From an uncultured Eubacteriales bacterium (GTDB lineage Bacteria; Bacillota; Clostridia; Lachnospirales; Bianqueaceae): 40,324 bases of DNA. The notes below the pieces were generated by a model, which saw only the letters and a list, made by a program, of their open reading frames with translations, was not told the DNA's origin and ran no database searches. The translations under genes were made by a program, and so were the position numbers. This document shows positions 17,681-25,670 of this stretch, piece by piece (within the stretch, counting starts at the first letter, position 1; each line of letters begins with the position of its first letter). The DNA lies in assembly GCA_900315265.1 (NCBI GenBank), contig OMYN01000017.1, positions 1 through 40,324 of the forward strand. The letters run 5' to 3'.

Positions 17681-19468
17681 ATGTTCATTACAAAGGACAT
17701 CCAGTACGTAGGCGTTAATGACCATCAGATCGACCTGTTTGAAGGACAGTACAAGGTCCCCAACGGTATGTCTTATAACTCCTATGTCATCATGGACGAC
17801 AAGATTGCCGTCATGGATACCGTCGATAAAAACTTTACCCATGACTGGCTGGATAATCTGGCAAACGTCCTTGGTTCAAGACAGCCTGACTATCTGGTAG
17901 TCCAGCATATGGAGCCGGATCATTCCGCCAACATCAAAACTTTTGCCAAAACCTATCCGGATGCTGTGATCGTTTCGTCCGCAAAAGCCTTCCAGATGAT
18001 GAAGAACTTCTTCGGGACCGACTTTGAAGATCGTCGCATCGTGATCAAAGAGGGCAATACCCTGGAACTGGGTCATCATACCCTGAACTTCGTGGGAGCT
18101 CCCATGGTCCACTGGCCGGAAGTTATGATGACGTACGACAGCACGGACAAAGTCCTTTTTGCTGCCGACGGTTTCGGAAAATTCGGCGCAAACGACGTGG
18201 AAGAGCCCTGGGACGATGAAGCCCGCCGCTATTATATCGGCATTGTCGGTAAATACGGCCAGCAGGTCCAGAATGTGCTTAAAAAAGCGGCCAACCTGGA
18301 CATTCAGATCATCTGCTCTCTGCACGGCCCTGTTTTGAAAGAAAACCTGGGACATTACCTCAAACTGTACGATACCTGGTCTTCCTATCAGCCTGAGAGC
18401 GAAGGCATCGTTATTGCTTATACTTCGATCTACGGGGATACGCGTAAAGCGGTTGAATTGCTGGAGCAGAAACTGAAAAGCAAAGGCTGCCCCAAAGTCG
18501 TTGTCTATGATCTGGCCCGCTGCGATATGGCAGCTGCTGTCAGCGATGCCTTCCGCTACAGTAAACTGGTGCTGGCTACCACGACTTACAATGCGGATGT
18601 ATTCCCCTTCATGAGAGAGTTCATCGAGCATCTGACCGAGCGCGGATTCCAAAAACGCACGGTAGGCATCATCGAGAACGGTTCCTGGGCGCCTCAGGCT
18701 GCCAAGACTATGCATAAGATGCTTGAAAACAGTCAGAACCTGACCTTTGCCAAGACCACCGTTACCATTCATTCGGCCCTGCAGGACGATAGCAAAAAGC
18801 AGATCGACCAACTGTCAGACGAACTGTGCCAGGAGTATCTGGCTATCCAGGACACCACGGCCAACAAGCAGGATCTGACCGCCCTGTTCAAGATCGGCTA
18901 CGGTTTGTATGTGATCACTTCCAACGACGGCAAGCGCGACAATGGCTTTATCTGCAACACAGTATCGCAGGTCACCAGCAATCCCAACCGTGTCGCGGTC
19001 TGCATCAATAAACAGAATTATTCACATCACGTCATCCAGAAGACCGGTAAGATGAATGTCAACTGCCTTTCCGTTGACGCGCCTTTCTCCGTTTTTAAAA
19101 CTTTTGGTTTCCAGAGCGGCCGTAATGTCGACAAGTTCAAGGACATCAAACCGCTTCATTCGGATAACGGCCTGGCTTTCCTGCCCAAATATATCAATGC
19201 CTTTATGTCTCTGGAAGTAGAGCAGTACATCGATCTTGGCTCTCACGGTATGTTCATCTGCTCGGTAACCGAAGCCCGCGTCATTTCCGACCGCGAGACC
19301 ATGACCTACTCCTACTATCAGAGCAATGTTAAACCGAAACCGAAGACTGAAGGCAAGAAGGGCTGGGTCTGCAAGATCTGCGGTTACATTTATGAGGGAG
19401 AAGTCCTTCCGGATGATTTCATCTGTCCTTTGTGCAAACACGGGGCTGCCGATTTCGAAAGGATATGA
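17681..19468 (+). CDS. Flavodiiron protein fused to flavin reductase and rubredoxin domains
   Basis: Oxygen or nitric oxide reductase that protects anaerobes, 595 residues. Domain order: a metallo-beta-lactamase-like diiron domain (1-245) with ligands H76, E78, D80, H81 (HMEPDH), H144, D163 and H215; a flavodoxin domain (about 250-390, starting IVIAYTSIYGDT); a flavin-reductase-like FMN domain (about 395-540); and a rubredoxin (about 547-595) with CKICG and CPLCK. Putting reductase and rubredoxin on one chain should let it take electrons with few partners. The ATG follows AGGAGG. The stop overlaps the ATG of the adenosine-deaminase-like gene, so both are probably made together. Confidence 0.92.
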   Translation: MFITKDIQYVGVNDHQIDLFEGQYKVPNGMSYNSYVIMDDKIAVMDTVDKNFTHDWLDNLANVLGSRQPDYLVVQHMEPDHSANIKTFAKTYPDAVIVSSAKAFQMMKNFFGTDFEDRRIVIKEGNTLELGHHTLNFVGAPMVHWPEVMMTYDSTDKVLFAADGFGKFGANDVEEPWDDEARRYYIGIVGKYGQQVQNVLKKAANLDIQIICSLHGPVLKENLGHYLKLYDTWSSYQPESEGIVIAYTSIYGDTRKAVELLEQKLKSKGCPKVVVYDLARCDMAAAVSDAFRYSKLVLATTTYNADVFPFMREFIEHLTERGFQKRTVGIIENGSWAPQAAKTMHKMLENSQNLTFAKTTVTIHSALQDDSKKQIDQLSDELCQEYLAIQDTTANKQDLTALFKIGYGLYVITSNDGKRDNGFICNTVSQVTSNPNRVAVCINKQNYSHHVIQKTGKMNVNCLSVDAPFSVFKTFGFQSGRNVDKFKDIKPLHSDNGLAFLPKYINAFMSLEVEQYIDLGSHGMFICSVTEARVISDRETMTYSYYQSNVKPKPKTEGKKGWVCKICGYIYEGEVLPDDFICPLCKHGAADFERI

Positions 19469-21948
19469 CATTCTTTACTTGTTTTTATCTGGACAGCGAA
19501 AAAGATATCGTTGTCGATCTGTATAAAGACCTGGACCGTATGTGGTACCGGCTGAGCACCCCCAACCATCATACCGGCAACCTGATCCGCAACCTGGCCA
19601 AGCTATGTCAGCTGCCCCTCAGCCAGGGGGACGACGGCCTGCTTGTCATTAATGGCGAGGTACCCTGCTATATCGATGCCGACAATAAAGAAGTCTATAT
19701 CTTCCGCCTTAAAGGGACTAAAGTCGCCAACATCTATCCCGACGGCAGGGTCGAGATGAAGGCCTCTATCCCCGCCATCTCCAAAACTCTGATGAGCCAG
19801 ACCCACGATTACCGGCTGGACGTGGGAAAAACCATTTTCAAGACCTATATCCGGCGGGAAAATAAGTTCCGTTCCGACCTGCACACCCACATGAACGGGA
19901 ACCTGCCCCCGGACCTTTTGATTGCGCTGGGCATTTATCACCAGATCCGCTATCCCTTGTATTACGTTAAAAAATTGAACCTGACCCTGACCAAAGCCCA
20001 GTCGGAGCGTCTTGCCGGGATCCGGGAAAAGGTGGCCCGCCAGGTGACAGATCCCGATCTTAAGGGCAAGTATCTGGACCGCCGCATCGATGACAACACC
20101 TTTATCAACTTTGCCGACCTGATCCTTAACAACATCGATAATGCGGCCGAAAACATTGCCCGCATCCGTAATTCCCTGGCTGTATTAAAAGATGGCCAGG
20201 CCGTCTTTACCAACCTCGAAAAGGTCTATCTTTACCGCTACATTTTTACCAAGGGCCAGGAGAGCGAAGACAAGATCCCTTTAAGAGGCATCGGTCAGAT
20301 CCCGGACCGGGACATCAGGCGGTATCTGGAGCAGATGCTCAAGGACAAAGAAACACAAGCCTACCATAACAACACTATTTTCCAGGACGATCTTTTATGG
20401 ATCGCCCGCTGCTACCGAAGCAAAGGGATCGACTACGTAGAAATCAGCGATACCACCCTGGTCAAAAAGTATGAATCCATCGAGATGCTAAGTCAGGTCC
20501 ATCAGGTCATGCCTTACATTTATCAGGAAACACAGGTTATGATCCGCTTTCTGGCCGCTCTTCGCCGTATCCCGCTGACCATCGTCAAATCCCAGGTGAC
20601 TCCGTCCGATTACCTGACTCAAAACCTCAAGGTGCTGCAGGCGGTAGCCATCGATCCCTATGTCGCCGGCTGCGACTTTGTCGGGGAAGAGATCAACGAC
20701 ATCATCGTCCTGAAACCGCTTTTTAAGGAGATCGTAAAGATCACTAAAGAGGTCCCCGGCTTTACCATTCGTATCCATGCCGGTGAAAACGACAGCCAGA
20801 AGGATAATATAGGGCACAGCATCGAGTGCGTCGTCGATTCACTGGAAGAGGGGCAGCCCATGCCCAAGGTACGCCTGGGACACGGCCTGTATATGCACAG
20901 CTTCCGGTCGGAGAAAGGCAGCAAGGTACTGGAGGAGATCAAAAAATACGGCATCGTGCTGGAGTTCCAGCTGACTTCCAACGTACGCCTCAACAATCTG
21001 AACGGACTGGACAACCATCCTCTTCGCAAATATTTGAAGGAAGGCATAGGCTGCGTGCAGGGCACGGACGGAGGGGCTATTTACGGCACCAACTCCATCG
21101 ACGAGCAGCTGGCTTTAGAAAAACTGCTGGATCTGACCGACGCGGATATCGCTAAGATGAAGGCGACCGAAACGACGATCATCAAAGAGGCTCAGGAGGA
21201 TTACCGGCGCAAGGGGATCGTGCTCAAACAAAAGCTGAGGACTCATACTTTGGAAGAAGTGCTTCTGGACCGCATGGAAAACGGGCCCATCGCCAGACAG
21301 CTGCATCTTGGCAGGGAGCTGGACAAACGCAAAAGCCGCCGCTACGACGCCAACACCGAACTGAAGAGCAAGATCCGCCAGCTGCCCTGGGACCGCACGC
21401 CGGTGGTCCTGGTGGGAGGCAGTTTCAACACGGACAAGCGGTCTACCAGGATCACACCGGAGGCCTGCCGCAAGATCGACAGCCTGCTGGAAAGGCTGGA
21501 TCCGGAAGAAGTTTTCTTTATGGTGGGGCAGACCCTGACCGGCTACGAGGAATATCTGGTGGCCCACAACAGCCGTCATTTCACTATATTCGCCATGGTA
21601 CCGGCCCTTCTGACGGCAGCGGAAAAAGAGAGGCTGCTGGATCAGGACGTATATGTGCGGGTATCCATCGAGGCGGAGAGCATGGGCATCTACAAGAGCT
21701 TCAACTATGAAGTTTTCGAACGACGCCCCTCCATCCTGCTTGCTTTTGACGGCAATTCGGCCGGAGCCAACCTGATCCAGGAAGCCCGCAACGGAAAGGG
21801 ACGTTCCTCCATCTTTATCTGGGACAAGTGTTCTCCTCTTAAGAAAAAGGCCCAGTCTTTATCCGGTTATGTGACCCTGTTCGGCAAGGATACGGACCTG
21901 GCGGATCTGGTGCTCAAAGCTCTGCCTGCCACAAAGCCACAAGGCTGA
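19465..21948 (+). CDS. Adenosine-deaminase-like protein with extra N- and C-terminal domains
   Basis: An 827-residue protein. Residues 1-130 are an unrecognised alpha/beta domain. The metal-dependent deaminase core follows, with H140 and H142 (DLHTHMNG), H438 and E441 (IRIHAGEN), H473 (LGHGLYMHS) and D535 (GTDGG), so all residues for zinc binding and catalysis appear present. The core is expanded by a helical region (about 165-330). From about residue 643 there is another domain beginning VVLVGGSF, then VFFMVGQTLTGYEEYL and a C-terminal segment around ILLAFDGNSAGANLI; its layout resembles the Rossmann-like SLOG/DprA/LOG nucleotide-binding fold (inference). Start 19465 is chosen for its ATGA overlap with the flavodiiron gene; an upstream ATG (19432) would overlap by 37 bp. 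Substrate unknown; a purine nucleoside or nucleotide is likely. Confidence 0.8.
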   Translation: MTFFTCFYLDSEKDIVVDLYKDLDRMWYRLSTPNHHTGNLIRNLAKLCQLPLSQGDDGLLVINGEVPCYIDADNKEVYIFRLKGTKVANIYPDGRVEMKASIPAISKTLMSQTHDYRLDVGKTIFKTYIRRENKFRSDLHTHMNGNLPPDLLIALGIYHQIRYPLYYVKKLNLTLTKAQSERLAGIREKVARQVTDPDLKGKYLDRRIDDNTFINFADLILNNIDNAAENIARIRNSLAVLKDGQAVFTNLEKVYLYRYIFTKGQESEDKIPLRGIGQIPDRDIRRYLEQMLKDKETQAYHNNTIFQDDLLWIARCYRSKGIDYVEISDTTLVKKYESIEMLSQVHQVMPYIYQETQVMIRFLAALRRIPLTIVKSQVTPSDYLTQNLKVLQAVAIDPYVAGCDFVGEEINDIIVLKPLFKEIVKITKEVPGFTIRIHAGENDSQKDNIGHSIECVVDSLEEGQPMPKVRLGHGLYMHSFRSEKGSKVLEEIKKYGIVLEFQLTSNVRLNNLNGLDNHPLRKYLKEGIGCVQGTDGGAIYGTNSIDEQLALEKLLDLTDADIAKMKATETTIIKEAQEDYRRKGIVLKQKLRTHTLEEVLLDRMENGPIARQLHLGRELDKRKSRRYDANTELKSKIRQLPWDRTPVVLVGGSFNTDKRSTRITPEACRKIDSLLERLDPEEVFFMVGQTLTGYEEYLVAHNSRHFTIFAMVPALLTAAEKERLLDQDVYVRVSIEAESMGIYKSFNYEVFERRPSILLAFDGNSAGANLIQEARNGKGRSSIFIWDKCSPLKKKAQSLSGYVTLFGKDTDLADLVLKALPATKPQG

Positions 21949-21952
21949 CATC

Positions 21953-21980
21953 TTGCATTTAGAACTGATTTTGCTATAAT
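21953..21980 (+). promoter_or_regulatory. Extended -10 promoter for DUF1667-mutY
   Basis: TTGCAT (21953-21958) and TATAAT (21975-21980) are 16 bp apart, and TGC directly before the -10 makes it an extended type. Transcription should start near 21987. Confidence 0.75.
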
Positions 21981-22017
21981 TTTTGTATCCTTCCTGTAGT
22001 AAGAAAAGAGGATCCCT

Positions 22018-22383
22018 ATGGAATACACCTGCATCGTATGCCCGCGAGGCTGCCGGCTGACGGCTGAAAAAGTAACGGAAGACGGAAAAGAGATCATCAA
22101 AGTGACCGGCAATTTCTGCCCCCGCGGCGCAAAATACGCGACCGAGGAAATGACCTGCCCCATGCGCACGGTGACCTCGTCCTGCTATGTATCGGGCGGT
22201 GATGAAAAAATGGTCTCCGTCAAGACCGATGACACCGTTCCTAAAGTCAAGATCGGCCAGGTGCTGGACGCTATTTCAAAACTGTCCCTGACGGCTCCCG
22301 TATCCGTGGGCGACGTGTTGATCCGCGACGTGGCCGGTACCGGCAGAAATGTCGTAGCTACCCGCAATGTCGGAGCTCTATGA
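22018..22383 (+). CDS. DUF1667 family protein
   Basis: A 121-residue small protein with four cysteines in two pairs near the N-terminus (CIVCPRGC and CPRG, residues 5-45), plus a fifth Cys in TCPMRT. The family is known as the third member of a set with GlpA-like and FAD oxidoreductases and is thought to carry a metal or Fe-S centre for electron transfer. Here the likely partners are encoded at 5933-8685, so the set is split by the transporter and other genes. It has its own promoter and overlaps the annotated mutY start by ATGA. Confidence 0.85.
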   Translation: MEYTCIVCPRGCRLTAEKVTEDGKEIIKVTGNFCPRGAKYATEEMTCPMRTVTSSCYVSGGDEKMVSVKTDDTVPKVKIGQVLDAISKLSLTAPVSVGDVLIRDVAGTGRNVVATRNVGAL

Positions 22384-23561
22384 TCATGAAGTCACAAGAA
22401 GAAAAACCGATAGAAGGCGCCCTAGAGGCGCCTTTTTCATACCGGGAGGCTTTGCCCGGGATCTTACAGGACTTGTCCCTATGGTTTGCAAAAGAGGGGC
22501 GGGAGCTTCCCTGGCGGGCGCATCCCCAGGGCAAAAGGGCGGATCCCTACTATGTTCTGGTCTCGGAGATCATGTTGCAGCAGACCCGCATCGAAACGGT
22601 CAAGCCTTACTTTAAGCGCTTTATTAAAACCTTTCCGACTGCCGGGGACCTGGCAAAGGCCGGGGAGGAAGAGGTGCTGAAACAGTGGGAAGGCCTGGGA
22701 TACTATTCACGGGCTAAAAATCTACATAAAGCCGCTCAGAGGATCGATCAGCGGGGAAGCTTTCCCGATACCTATGAAGAGATACTGGCCCTGCCCGGAG
22801 TAGGCGAGTATACGGCGGGGGCAATTTCTTCGATCGCTTTCGGTCTAAAAGAGCCTGCTGTCGACGGAAACGTTATGAGGGTCCTGTCCCGGATCCTGCT
22901 GATAAAGGAAAACGTGTTGGACGCCGGGGTCAGGAAGAAGACACGAGAACTGCTGAAAGAAGCTTATCTAACTGTTGACGACCCGGCTAAGGTGACCGAA
23001 GGTCTGATGGAACTTGGCGAGACCGTCTGCCTGCCCCAGAATCCTGCCTGTCAGCAGTGTCCGGTCCGTCAGAAATGTCTGGCTTTTGTATACGGCATGA
23101 CACAGCAGCTGCCGGTCAGGGTAAAGGCCCGGAAGCGGAAGATTGAAAACCGGCTGGTGCTGCTTAGCTTTGACGCAAAGGGAAGACTGCTGACGGCAAA
23201 GAGGGAGCATGATCAGGTGCTGGCAGATCTGTGGGAGATGCCTAATGTTCTGATACCCGAAGACAGTGAGAGTGACAGTGAGGGTAAAGAGGATCTGCAG
23301 AAAGCGATAGGTCTGCTGGAGGAAGAGTACGGGATCACGATCGACGGGGGGCCGGCAAAATGGAGCCGGGGCAGACACGTCTTCAGCCATATGGCCTGGA
23401 ACATGACTGTGATGGAAGCAAGTGCCGACATTACCGGTGATAAAGGCAGAAAGAAAGAGACCGACTGGAGGTACCCGGACAGGATCATGCTGCCGACCGC
23501 TTTCAAAAAACTGCTTGCCCAAAATAAAACTCCCGGGGATCCGCCGGATAAGGATCTTTGA
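22380..23561 (+). CDS. mutY: A/G-specific adenine glycosylase MutY
   Basis: DNA repair enzyme that removes adenine opposite 8-oxoguanine, 393 residues from this start. It shows LPWR (residue 43), SEIMLQQTRIETV, the helix-hairpin-helix LPGVGEYTAGAISS with the catalytic Asp in VDGNVMRVLSR, and the [4Fe-4S] cysteines in the C-x6-C-x2-C-x5-C pattern CLPQNPACQQCPVRQKC. A Nudix-like C-terminal domain follows. The start is uncertain: LPWR lies about 20 residues further in than in E. coli MutY, and the extra codons coincide with a terminator-like hairpin (22414-22437). A TTG at 22452 just after GGGAGG would give a family-typical N-terminus. Confidence 0.9.
   Translation: MIMKSQEEKPIEGALEAPFSYREALPGILQDLSLWFAKEGRELPWRAHPQGKRADPYYVLVSEIMLQQTRIETVKPYFKRFIKTFPTAGDLAKAGEEEVLKQWEGLGYYSRAKNLHKAAQRIDQRGSFPDTYEEILALPGVGEYTAGAISSIAFGLKEPAVDGNVMRVLSRILLIKENVLDAGVRKKTRELLKEAYLTVDDPAKVTEGLMELGETVCLPQNPACQQCPVRQKCLAFVYGMTQQLPVRVKARKRKIENRLVLLSFDAKGRLLTAKREHDQVLADLWEMPNVLIPEDSESDSEGKEDLQKAIGLLEEEYGITIDGGPAKWSRGRHVFSHMAWNMTVMEASADITGDKGRKKETDWRYPDRIMLPTAFKKLLAQNKTPGDPPDKDL
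22414..22437 (+). terminator. Terminator-like hairpin at the DUF1667/mutY junction
   Basis: AAGGCGCC (22414-22421) pairs perfectly with GGCGCCTT (22427-22434) around the loop CTAGA, followed by T residues to 22437. It has full intrinsic-terminator form but lies inside the first codons of the longest mutY reading frame. Confidence 0.65.
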
Positions 23562-23587
23562 AGCATTTTCCGGGAAGTTTGACTAAT

Positions 23588-23631
23588 GCGGCGGCGCATT
23601 CTCGTGACTTTAGTCGTGAGTTAGCCGCCGC
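23588..23631. repeat. Left-end hairpin of the IS element
   Basis: An outer 8-bp GC stem, GCGGCGGC (23588-23595) with GCCGCCGC (23624-23631), encloses the transposase-type hairpin 23601-23620 with loop TTTA and two G-T pairs. A weak promoter for tnpA (TAATAT at 23661-23666) lies inside. Confidence 0.8.
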
Positions 23632-23670
23632 GACCTTGTTTTATCTTAGAACATATGGGATAATATAGAC

Positions 23671-24099
23671 ATGGATAAACATGATTAATATTCTACCGAT
23701 TTTAAACTGACGTATGGTCGCGGTTATGTCTATTCGCTGCAGTATCATATCGTCTGGTGCACCAAATACAGGAAGCCTGTCCTTACCGGAGGGCTGGACG
23801 ATGAGATCAAACGATATCTGGCCGAGATATCGAAGCAGTACCAGTTCACCATCACTGCCATGGAGGTCATGCCGGATCATATCCATCTCCTTGTCGACTG
23901 CAAGCCGCAGTTCATGCCGTCGGACATGATCAAGATCCTGAAGGGAAATACAGCCAGATGGCTGTTCCTAGCCCATCCGGAGCTCAAGAAAGATCTCTGG
24001 GGCGGGCACCTGTGGAACCTGTCTAACTGCGTAGTAACAGTATGAGACCGCAGCCGAGAGATGGTCGAACAGTATATCCGTACTCAGAAATGTAAGTAA
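23671..24099 (+). pseudogene. tnpA: IS200/IS605 TnpA (Y1 HUH transposase), broken by two stop codons
   Basis: Reading one frame from ATG 23671 to TAA 24097 gives a 142-residue TnpA. The HUH motif is DHIHLLVDC (His at codons 70 and 72), GGHLWN lies near codon 112, and the nucleophile Tyr is at codon 135 (MVEQYIRTQK). The frame is interrupted by TAA at codon 6 (23686-23688) and TGA at codon 125 (24043-24045). The second stop comes before the catalytic tyrosine, so no active protein can be made without read-through. No frameshift is needed, so decay is by base substitution only and is probably recent. Confidence 0.88.
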
Positions 24100-24123
24100 C
24101 CTTATTGGAGGAGGGATACCGCC

Positions 24124-25458
24124 ATGAAGTCGGTCCTCAGTTATGCCGCCGAGATCAGGCCGCTCGACTTCCAGATCCGGGATACCGTTGCTATTTACCG
24201 GGAAGCGGTGTCTTTCCTGATCGATATTGCCGAACAGGAATGGGAAAGTCTTTCTGTTCTCGATGGAAGTAAAGCAAGGCTTTCTGCCATGGAACTGCTG
24301 ATCCATTCGGCAAACGGCCGGAAGGTCAAGTATCCGGAATTCGACAGCACTTTCTACAAGTTTCCAAGTTACCTTCGCCGTGGTGCGATCAATGCTGCCA
24401 TCGGTTCCGTTTCCAACTATCACTCGAATTATCAGCGATGGCTGGACAAGGGAAAGAACGGCAACCCTCCTAAGTTGACACTGGAACGGGATCTCTGTCC
24501 ATGCTTCTATCGGGATAACATGTATGTCGGCGATATCAGTTCCGATGAGGCCTGTATCAAGGTCTTCGTCCATAACGACTGGGTATGGAGACCGATCCGG
24601 CTCAAGCATACGGACATGCAGTTCTTAAGGAGATACTGGACCGGAGTGAGCTGTTCTGCCCCGGTACTGGAACGGAAGAACGGGAAGTGGTTCCTGAGAT
24701 TCACCTTCACGCAGAAGGTCAAGCTGTCGGAAACGCCGATCGAAGGCCAGCGGATCCTCAGCGTCGATCTGGGACTCAATACAGACGCGGTATGCGCGAT
24801 CATGGAATCAGACGGAACGATCCTCGGAAGGAAGTTCATCGACTTTCCGGGTGATAAAGACCGCCTGTATCATGAACTCAATCGTCTGAAGAAGTTCCAG
24901 CGGATGCACGGATCCCATAATTCCAAATCCAGGTGGAGACGGATCAGAAGCCTCAATGAGGAGCTGGCCCGCAAGATCGGCCATGCCATCGCCGACTATG
25001 CGGCAGGAGCCTGCTGCGACGCCATCGTATTCGAGTATCTGGACATGAAAGGAAAGATCCGGGGCAAGTCCAAGCGCCAGAAACTCCATCTGTGGCGAAA
25101 GAACGGTATCCAGCACGTGGCAGAGACAAGAGCTCACCGCTTCGGGCTGCACGTATACCATGTCAACGCCAGGAACACGAGCCGCTTGGCCTACGACGGA
25201 TCCGGGTATCTGGCCCGCGACAAGAACAACCACGCGCTTTCCGTTTTCAAGAATGGGAAGCAGTATAACTGCGACTTATCGGCCTCCTATAACATCGGGG
25301 CCCGGTATTTTGTAAGAGAACTCCTCAAACCCTTGCCGGAGACGGCAAGGTCTCAGATCCGGGCAAATGTCCCGGGTACTGAGCATCGAACCTCCTGTAC
25401 CTATCACACCCTGCTTCAGACAGCAGAAGAACTCTGCCGCCTGAGCGTGAGCGCTTAA
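24124..25458 (+). CDS. tnpB: TnpB RNA-guided nuclease of the IS200/IS605 family
   Basis: A 444-residue TnpB/Fanzor/Cas12-related protein. The RuvC-like triad is complete: D215 in SVDLGLNTD, E304 in VFEYLDMKGK and D384 in YNCDLSASYNIGARYF. The zinc-finger CxxC pairs that normally lie between the second and third RuvC motifs are absent; that stretch reads NTSRLAYDGSGYLARDKNNHAL instead. The reading frame is open and preceded by GGAGGAGGG 7 bp before ATG. Known TnpB proteins use a guide RNA from the right end of the element to cut DNA at the donor site after excision, favouring retention. With tnpA broken, this copy may persist only through that activity or be mobilised in trans. Confidence 0.9.
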   Translation: MKSVLSYAAEIRPLDFQIRDTVAIYREAVSFLIDIAEQEWESLSVLDGSKARLSAMELLIHSANGRKVKYPEFDSTFYKFPSYLRRGAINAAIGSVSNYHSNYQRWLDKGKNGNPPKLTLERDLCPCFYRDNMYVGDISSDEACIKVFVHNDWVWRPIRLKHTDMQFLRRYWTGVSCSAPVLERKNGKWFLRFTFTQKVKLSETPIEGQRILSVDLGLNTDAVCAIMESDGTILGRKFIDFPGDKDRLYHELNRLKKFQRMHGSHNSKSRWRRIRSLNEELARKIGHAIADYAAGACCDAIVFEYLDMKGKIRGKSKRQKLHLWRKNGIQHVAETRAHRFGLHVYHVNARNTSRLAYDGSGYLARDKNNHALSVFKNGKQYNCDLSASYNIGARYFVRELLKPLPETARSQIRANVPGTEHRTSCTYHTLLQTAEELCRLSVSA

Positions 25459-25610
25459 GGTACAGAGCAGGCAGACCATGGCTGACCTCTGTGCGGAGAT
25501 CGTCTCGTATGAGATCGTTTATCTGAGCTCAGGCCGTATCCATGGCTGTATCCGCCGAAGGGTCTAAAGCCCTTTGAAGCACGCGACTTTAGTCGTGTGA
25601 GGTTCACAAG
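25459..25610 (+). ncRNA. Candidate omega RNA scaffold and right end of the IS element
   Basis: Between the tnpB stop and the element end there are several short stems: one around GGGTCTAAAGCCC (25560-25572) and the right-end hairpin CACGCGAC/GTCGTGTG (25580-25599, loop TTTA). In IS200/IS605 elements the guide RNA of TnpB is transcribed from this region, with the guide being the first bases of flanking host DNA after the element. The position fits; the RNA itself is inferred. Confidence 0.45.
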
Positions 25611-25631
25611 GAAAGCAGAGGCTTTTATACT
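25603..25631 (+). promoter_or_regulatory. Possible promoter for the epimerase at the IS junction
   Basis: TTCACA (25603-25608) and TATACT (25626-25631) are 17 bp apart. The -35 box falls at or within the right tip of the IS element. A small hairpin CGTATT/AATACG (25644-25659) follows directly before the ribosome binding site. Confidence 0.4.
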
Positions 25632-25670
25632 GAAGAAAATGTCCGTATTTTCCAATACGAGGTATATGAA

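Larger units (their letters stand above)
23588..25610 (+). mobile_element. IS200/IS605-type insertion sequence
   Basis: The element has hairpins at both ends, a Y1 transposase pseudogene and an open tnpB in the same direction. The two end hairpins (23601-23620 and 25580-25599) are in the same orientation, have 8-bp stems and share the loop TTTA and the right arm GTCGTG. That is the pattern of single-stranded IS200/IS605 transposition, which leaves no inverted ends or target duplication. Exact cleavage points cannot be fixed; they lie upstream of 23588 and shortly after 25600. It is inserted between mutY and an aldose epimerase gene. Confidence 0.88.

Noticed and set aside
16571-17842. 423-codon minus-strand frame across the OppF gene and the flavodiiron start
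   Set aside because: It is antisense to two clear genes and a terminator, with no motif of its own.
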